Of a stretch of 8,784 nucleotides of DNA, positions 5,020 through 8,784 are shown in pieces. Each line of letters starts with the position of its first letter. Position 1 is the first letter of the stretch. The stretch is from Candidatus Zipacnadia bacterium (lineage in GTDB: Bacteria > Armatimonadota > Zipacnadia > Zipacnadales > Zipacnadaceae). The stretch lies in contig JALGTV010000112.1 of the NCBI GenBank assembly GCA_029821215.1, positions 1-8,784 on the forward strand, written 5' to 3'. Made by a program: the position numbers and the translations under genes. The notes beneath the pieces are model-generated. The model was not told the DNA's origin. It was given only the letters and a program-made list of their open reading frames with translations, and did not search any database.

Positions 5020-6717
5020 TCAGAACAGCCCGACAGTTGTGCCGTACTCATCAATGTCCACATCCACGGCCACTGGTCGAGTGGGCAGACCGGGCATAGT
5101 GCTCATAGTGCCGCACAGCGGATATAGGAAGCCTGCGCCAGTCGCGGGCCGGATGTCGCGAATGGGCAACGTGAAACCCTCCGGTCGCCCCTTGATGTCC
5201 GGGTCATGGGTCAATGATAGGTGTGTCTTAGCCATACAGATGGGCAGGTTGTCCAGTCCCTGCTCGGTGAACTGTCCTATCTTTCGCTCGGCAATTGGCG
5301 AGTAGTCTACTGCACCGGCCCCATATATCTCAGTGGCTATGGTTTCTATCTTCTCTTTGATAGAAGCATCCAGCGGATAGAGGAAGTGGAAATCATTGTC
5401 CTGGTCACAGGCAGCCACAACCGCCTCGGCAAGCTGTGCTCCACCTTCCCCACCCTTAGCATGAACATAGGTCTCTACCGCCGCCTGCGCGCCAGCATTA
5501 AGTGCCTCTTCGCGCAGGGCCTCGATTTCCTCGGGACGGTCACTGGGGAAAACATTGACAGCCACCACTACCGGTAGGCCCATCTTATTCATATTCTCAA
5601 TGTGTTTAGCCATATTACCGCAACCAGCAATCAGCGCCTCCATATTAGGCTTCTCAATCTCTTCCTGCGGCGGTTTGCGGCCTGGTTTGAACTCAAAGGC
5701 ACCCCCATGCAGCTTCATAGCCCGGACGGTACTAACGATAACAACTACTGACGGAGTCATTTCGCCTACGCGACATTTAATGTTGATAAACTTCTCCGCC
5801 CCGCAATCCGCACCAAAGCCCGCCTCAGTAACGACATAATCAGCCAACTTCAGCGCCACTTTGTCCGCCAATATAGAGTTGCAGCCAATAGCGATATTGG
5901 CAAAGGGTCCAGCATGGACAATCACCGGCCCCCCATCCAGACGCTGGATAAGATTAGGCTTGATGGCATCCTTCATTAGCACGGTCATTGCCCCGGCCGC
6001 ACCCAGATCCTCGGCGGTAACTGGATTACCATCCCTATCAAGTGCCACCTGAATCCGCCCCAGCCGCTCGCGCATGTCCTGTAGACCTGTAGTCAGCGCC
6101 AGTATAGCCATCACTTCCGAGGCCACAGTGATGTCAAACTGCGCCTCGCGGGGAATCCCACCCCGCCTGCCCCCCAGACCAATGACTATATTGCGCAGAG
6201 CCACATCATTCATATCCACTCCTCGGTTCCAGCTTATGGTCAGCGGGTCAATATTAAGAGGATTCCTGTGCCACAGGCTGGCATCAATCATGGCTGCCAG
6301 GAGATTATTAGCGGCTCCCACGGCATGGATGTCACCGGTGAAATGGAGATTGAGGTCTTCCATGGGAACGGCCTGAGCATAGCCACCACCCGCTGCCCCG
6401 CCCTTGATCCCAAAGGTGGGGCCCATAGACGGCTCGCGGAGGGTACTGATTACGTCCTTGCCAATGTACTTAAGCGCCTCAGTAAGGCCCAGATTGGTGA
6501 CTGTCTTGCCCTCCCCTAACGGTGTGGGAGTTACCGCAGTAACCAGGATGAATTTGCCGTCGGGCTCATCCGCCAGCCGATCCAGGACCTCTAATCCGAT
6601 TTTAGCCTTGTACTTGCCATAGTACTCAATTTCATCCTCCCGCAATCCCGCCTCTGCAGCCACATCCCTGATGGGCCGCAACTTCGCCTGTTGAGCAATT
6701 TCCAAATCATTAAGCAT
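5020..6717 (-). CDS. fhs: Formate-tetrahydrofolate ligase (10-formyl-THF synthetase)
   Basis: This 565-residue protein is a full-length formyl-THF synthetase, which uses ATP to join formate to THF and so begins the methyl branch in the cytosol. The ATP-binding loop T-P-T-P-L-G-E-G-K-T is at residues 63-72. The family block E-P-S-M-G-P-T-F-G-I-K-G-G-A-A-G-G-G-Y follows near 95-115. The C-terminal P-G-L-P-T-R-P motif is intact. Length agrees with the usual 555-560 residues. I start at ATG 6717, with AAAAAGGG 12 bases upstream. An in-frame TTG at 6729 would directly abut that site and is unlikely. The gene lies 130 bases after folB and opens the fhs-fchA-folD-metF run, an order known from acetogen operons such as that of Acetobacterium woodii. 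The enzyme is reversible and also occurs in purine or formate-oxidising bacteria, so it does not prove acetogenesis on its own. Confidence 0.97.
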   Translation of the reverse strand: MLNDLEIAQQAKLRPIRDVAAEAGLREDEIEYYGKYKAKIGLEVLDRLADEPDGKFILVTAVTPTPLGEGKTVTNLGLTEALKYIGKDVISTLREPSMGPTFGIKGGAAGGGYAQAVPMEDLNLHFTGDIHAVGAANNLLAAMIDASLWHRNPLNIDPLTISWNRGVDMNDVALRNIVIGLGGRRGGIPREAQFDITVASEVMAILALTTGLQDMRERLGRIQVALDRDGNPVTAEDLGAAGAMTVLMKDAIKPNLIQRLDGGPVIVHAGPFANIAIGCNSILADKVALKLADYVVTEAGFGADCGAEKFINIKCRVGEMTPSVVVIVSTVRAMKLHGGAFEFKPGRKPPQEEIEKPNMEALIAGCGNMAKHIENMNKMGLPVVVAVNVFPSDRPEEIEALREEALNAGAQAAVETYVHAKGGEGGAQLAEAVVAACDQDNDFHFLYPLDASIKEKIETIATEIYGAGAVDYSPIAERKIGQFTEQGLDNLPICMAKTHLSLTHDPDIKGRPEGFTLPIRDIRPATGAGFLYPLCGTMSTMPGLPTRPVAVDVDIDEYGTTVGLF

Positions 6718-6847
6718 AGAAAATATCAACCCTTTTTAGAGATTCTGACAGCACTAAACTTCCTACATTGATGATTGGAGAGTTTTCGTTATCTATCGTG
6801 GAGGCGGGACTGTGTGACCCCGCTCTGGCCACCCATGCCTGATACTG

Positions 6848-7225
6848 CTACTGGCCTGATTGTCGGCATCGGCGTATTTCTACCTCAGTGTGGTCAATCA
6901 GGCCCCCCAGAGGCACGCTCTGCTTACGAGCCCGTACCACCACTTCGTCCACATCAAAATTCGCCAGGAGCGCCTCAGCCACATCATGGGCCAGTGCCTC
7001 GATGAGTTGGTAGCGCCGGCCCGACTGGATACTCTCAACCAGCTTATAGACGGCCTTATAGTCCACGGTATTGTTCAGGTCGTCGCTGCGGCCGGCCGGC
7101 TCCAAATCCAGATACAGCTCTACATCTATCGCAAAGCGTCCTCCCCGTGCACGCTCGCTTTCCTCAACGCCGTGATGACCATAGAAACACATATTGACTA
7201 TGCGAATGCAGTCTGGTTGCGGCAC
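6848..7225 (-). CDS. folB: Dihydroneopterin aldolase
   Basis: The 125-residue protein matches FolB, which splits 7,8-dihydroneopterin to 6-hydroxymethyl-7,8-dihydropterin in folate synthesis; the family forms octamers in the cytosol. Visible features are G-H-H-G-V-E-E near 16-22, the conserved Tyr56 in T-V-D-Y, L-I-E-A-L-A at 74-79 with the pterin-anchoring glutamate, and Lys101 in R-K-Q-S-V-P, at the place of the catalytic lysine. The family usually has Lys-Pro here, so Gln102 is a mild departure. The GTG start at 7225 directly follows an in-frame TAA and has AGGAG 8 bases upstream. It starts 31 bases after the cyclo-ligase gene. The 130-base gap to fhs holds an imperfect hairpin at about 6801-6825 but no clear promoter or terminator. 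Confidence 0.92.
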   Translation of the reverse strand: MPQPDCIRIVNMCFYGHHGVEESERARGGRFAIDVELYLDLEPAGRSDDLNNTVDYKAVYKLVESIQSGRRYQLIEALAHDVAEALLANFDVDEVVVRARKQSVPLGGLIDHTEVEIRRCRQSGQ

Positions 7226-7233
7226 TTAATCAT

Positions 7234-7238
7234 CTCCT
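7234..7238 (-). promoter_or_regulatory. Ribosome binding site of folB
   Basis: AGGAG on the minus strand lies 8 bases before GTG 7225. An ATG immediately abuts it and opens only a short out-of-frame reading that ends within 12 codons, so the GTG is the functional start. Confidence 0.7.
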
Positions 7239-7256
7239 GCTTCCCACCACAATTTG

Positions 7257-7862
7257 CTAACGGTTCTGTACAACCAGCCGCAGCTCCGTGGCAATAACCG
7301 CCACCCGCGCATCAAAAAAGCCCACTGGTATCTCCTGGACAATCTGCAGCTCATAGCCCAGCCCCAATGAAACGTGAGCCTGCGCCGCAGTCAGGGAATT
7401 CAGCAGCCTATCGTAGTAGCCACCCCCATACCCCAACCGACCTCCCCACTTGTCAAAGGCAATGCCGGGCGCGATTACACAATCCACTTCTGCCAACGAA
7501 GTGGGCTCACACTGGGCTACTATTGGCTCACGGATGTCCCAGATGCCCGGGGCAAGCTGCTGGGCGGGATCGGTGATATAATATAGGTCCAAGCTATGGG
7601 TCGCTATGTTGACCCGGGGCAGGATCAGCCGCTTATCTGCTTCCAGCGTCGCTTGCATCAGCCAGTTGGTATCTACCTCCGAGCCAAAAGAGGCATAAAG
7701 CATTACCGAGCCAGCCTGCTGGAACTCCCATGTCTGGACCACTCGCACACTAATAATATTGCTCTTGTCCAGTCTTTCTTCCGCTGAGAGTTGATCGCGT
7801 TCCCACAGTATTCTGCGTCTGATAGCCTCTTTGCGCTGCTCTTCAACTGCCAGCATCACCAT
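7257..7862 (-). CDS. 5-formyltetrahydrofolate cyclo-ligase
   Basis: The 201-residue protein is of the 5-FTHF cyclo-ligase (methenyl-THF synthetase) family, which uses ATP to turn 5-formyl-THF back into 5,10-methenyl-THF. 5-formyl-THF is a side product that inhibits folate enzymes, so the enzyme fits beside a heavily used one-carbon pathway. The diagnostic G-R-L-G-Y-G-G-G-Y-Y-D-R is at 141-152. Also visible are the N-terminal Arg-Lys segment at 10-11, A-S-F-G-S-E-V-D-T at 57-65 and G-I-W-D-I-R-E-P at 106-113. Length is normal. ATG 7862 lies inside the end of folP (20-base overlap), with GAGAGG 5 bases upstream, indicating translational coupling; a second in-frame ATG two codons later is possible. 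The gene is named ygfA/fau in E. coli and yqgN in Bacillus, so no uniform symbol applies. Confidence 0.94.
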   Translation of the reverse strand: MVMLAVEEQRKEAIRRRILWERDQLSAEERLDKSNIISVRVVQTWEFQQAGSVMLYASFGSEVDTNWLMQATLEADKRLILPRVNIATHSLDLYYITDPAQQLAPGIWDIREPIVAQCEPTSLAEVDCVIAPGIAFDKWGGRLGYGGGYYDRLLNSLTAAQAHVSLGLGYELQIVQEIPVGFFDARVAVIATELRLVVQNR

Positions 7863-8709
7863 TCCAACCTCTCACGATTGCATCGGTCATACGGGCCACT
7901 TCGGACATCTGGGCGACGTCATGTACCCGGATGATGTCGGCACCGTTGATAATAGCGGCAGCACAGATGGCAGCAGTTCCCCATAGGCGCTGATGTACAG
8001 GACGGTTCAGTACCGCGCCAATGGTAGACTTGCGGGATGGGCCCACCAGGATGGGCCGGCCCAGGCGGCGAAACTCCCCCAGGCGGCGAATAATCTCCAG
8101 ATTGTGGTTTACGGTCTTACCAAACCCGAAGCCCGGGTCAATGATTATCTGCTGCTCAGAGATTCCCGCATCTACAGCCGCCGCAATCCGCTCAGCCAGA
8201 AAGTCACAAATCTCGCCGATCACATCTTCGTAAGTCGGATTTTGCTGCATGTCACCTGGAGTGCCCTGCATGTGCATCAGGATCACCGGCACCCCTGACG
8301 CCGCAGCCAACTCCAGCATCGCCTCCCGCCGTAAGGCATAGACATCATTGATGATATCGGCGCCGGCGTCCAACGCTTGCCGGGCCACCTCAGCCTTGTT
8401 GGTGTCAATAGATATAGGGACATCTACTGCTACGCGGATAGCCTCCAGTGCTGGTAACACTCGGTCCAGTTCTTCTTGGGCAGTAGCCGCGGTGCTCCCT
8501 GGCCGAGTCGATTCACCCCCAATATCAATTATGTCCGCTCCCCCGGCCACAAACTCTTCCGCCTGTCCCAGAGCCGCCTGAACACTGCCGTTGAGACCAT
8601 CACCAGCAAAGGAATCAGGCGTCATATTGATGATGCCCATCAGCAAGGTGCGTTGGCCAACGGGTATTTCCCCATGCGGACATTGCAGCGGAGCAGGATA
8701 GTCTGACAT
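7843..8709 (-). CDS. folP: Dihydropteroate synthase
   Basis: The 288-residue TIM-barrel protein condenses hydroxymethyl-dihydropterin pyrophosphate with p-aminobenzoate to dihydropteroate, and is the target of sulfonamides in this family. Signatures run in order: N-M-T-P-D-S-F at 28-34, G-G-E-S-T-R-P-G at 64-71, S-I-D-T near 100-103, H-M-Q-G-T-P near 146-151, G-F-G-F-G-K-T near 194-200 and G-P-S-R-K-S near 225-230. The related corrinoid methyltransferase AcsE shares the fold but lacks the p-aminobenzoate and phosphate-binding Ser-Arg-Lys motif, so this is FolP. ATG 8709 gives a normal N-terminus. An in-frame TTG at 8733 would add eight residues and has no ribosome binding site; the site for 8709 (AGGGA) is also weakly spaced, so the start is not certain. 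It overlaps the cyclo-ligase by 20 bases. folK and folE are not in the window. Confidence 0.95.
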   Translation of the reverse strand: MSDYPAPLQCPHGEIPVGQRTLLMGIINMTPDSFAGDGLNGSVQAALGQAEEFVAGGADIIDIGGESTRPGSTAATAQEELDRVLPALEAIRVAVDVPISIDTNKAEVARQALDAGADIINDVYALRREAMLELAAASGVPVILMHMQGTPGDMQQNPTYEDVIGEICDFLAERIAAAVDAGISEQQIIIDPGFGFGKTVNHNLEIIRRLGEFRRLGRPILVGPSRKSTIGAVLNRPVHQRLWGTAAICAAAIINGADIIRVHDVAQMSEVARMTDAIVRGWNGDAGS

Positions 8710-8719
8710 CAGTGGATCA

Positions 8720-8784
8720 TTATTCCCTGACAATTTTTGTATGTTCGTTCATCGAGCCGCCAGCTTTAGCTTTCCTCAACATTC
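8720..8784 (-). other. Possible 3' end of an upstream gene (partial, low confidence)
   Basis: A frame open from the window edge runs about 21 codons to a TAA at 8720-8722, ten bases before folP ATG 8709. The visible end is lysine- and arginine-rich (it includes L-R-K-A-K-A-G-G-S-M-N-E-H). This would fit the tail of a preceding operon gene, but the other two frames also hit stops quickly and the piece is too short to identify. It may equally be non-coding leader sequence. Confidence 0.2.

Overview
The window reads as part of the chromosome of an anaerobic bacterium that uses the tetrahydrofolate (methyl) branch of the Wood-Ljungdahl pathway. Every supported gene lies on the minus strand, so the transcript runs from the high-coordinate end to the low one. 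Base composition looks moderately GC-rich and uniform. The clustering of fhs, fchA, folD and a metF-type reductase is typical of acetogens and other carbonyl-branch anaerobes such as Firmicutes or Dehalococcoidia/Anaerolineae-like Chloroflexota. I cannot place the organism more precisely from the sequence alone.

Layout in transcription order. (1) Folate supply, 8709-6848: dihydropteroate synthase (folP), 5-formyltetrahydrofolate cyclo-ligase and dihydroneopterin aldolase (folB), tightly packed; the first two overlap by 20 bases. (2) One-carbon branch, 6717-2449: formate-tetrahydrofolate ligase (fhs), methenyl-THF cyclohydrolase (fchA), methylene-THF dehydrogenase (folD) and a methylene-THF reductase (metF type). 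A 75-residue Cys-containing protein of unknown function follows metF directly. Together these genes make folate, load formate onto it and reduce the one-carbon unit to methyl. (3) A separate pair, 2040-1: an opine/octopine dehydrogenase family protein, overlapping by 20 bases a GTG-started B12-binding protein that looks like a glutamate-mutase-type enzyme and runs off the window.

The most notable points are these. folD is broken in this sequence: an internal deletion removes the expected NAD(P)-binding Rossmann loop and shifts the frame, while both flanks remain well conserved. The same folD carries Gln where the family has its cyclohydrolase lysine, which fits the separate cyclohydrolase FchA being encoded next door. 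The three gaps inside the fhs-fchA-folD-metF run each contain one or two perfect hairpins without a U tract, including a 12-bp palindrome. The gene order resembles the acetogen methyl-branch operon but metV is absent. I saw no RNA genes, CRISPR arrays, insertion sequences or convincing intrinsic terminators, and no gene-free stretch longer than about 180 bases.
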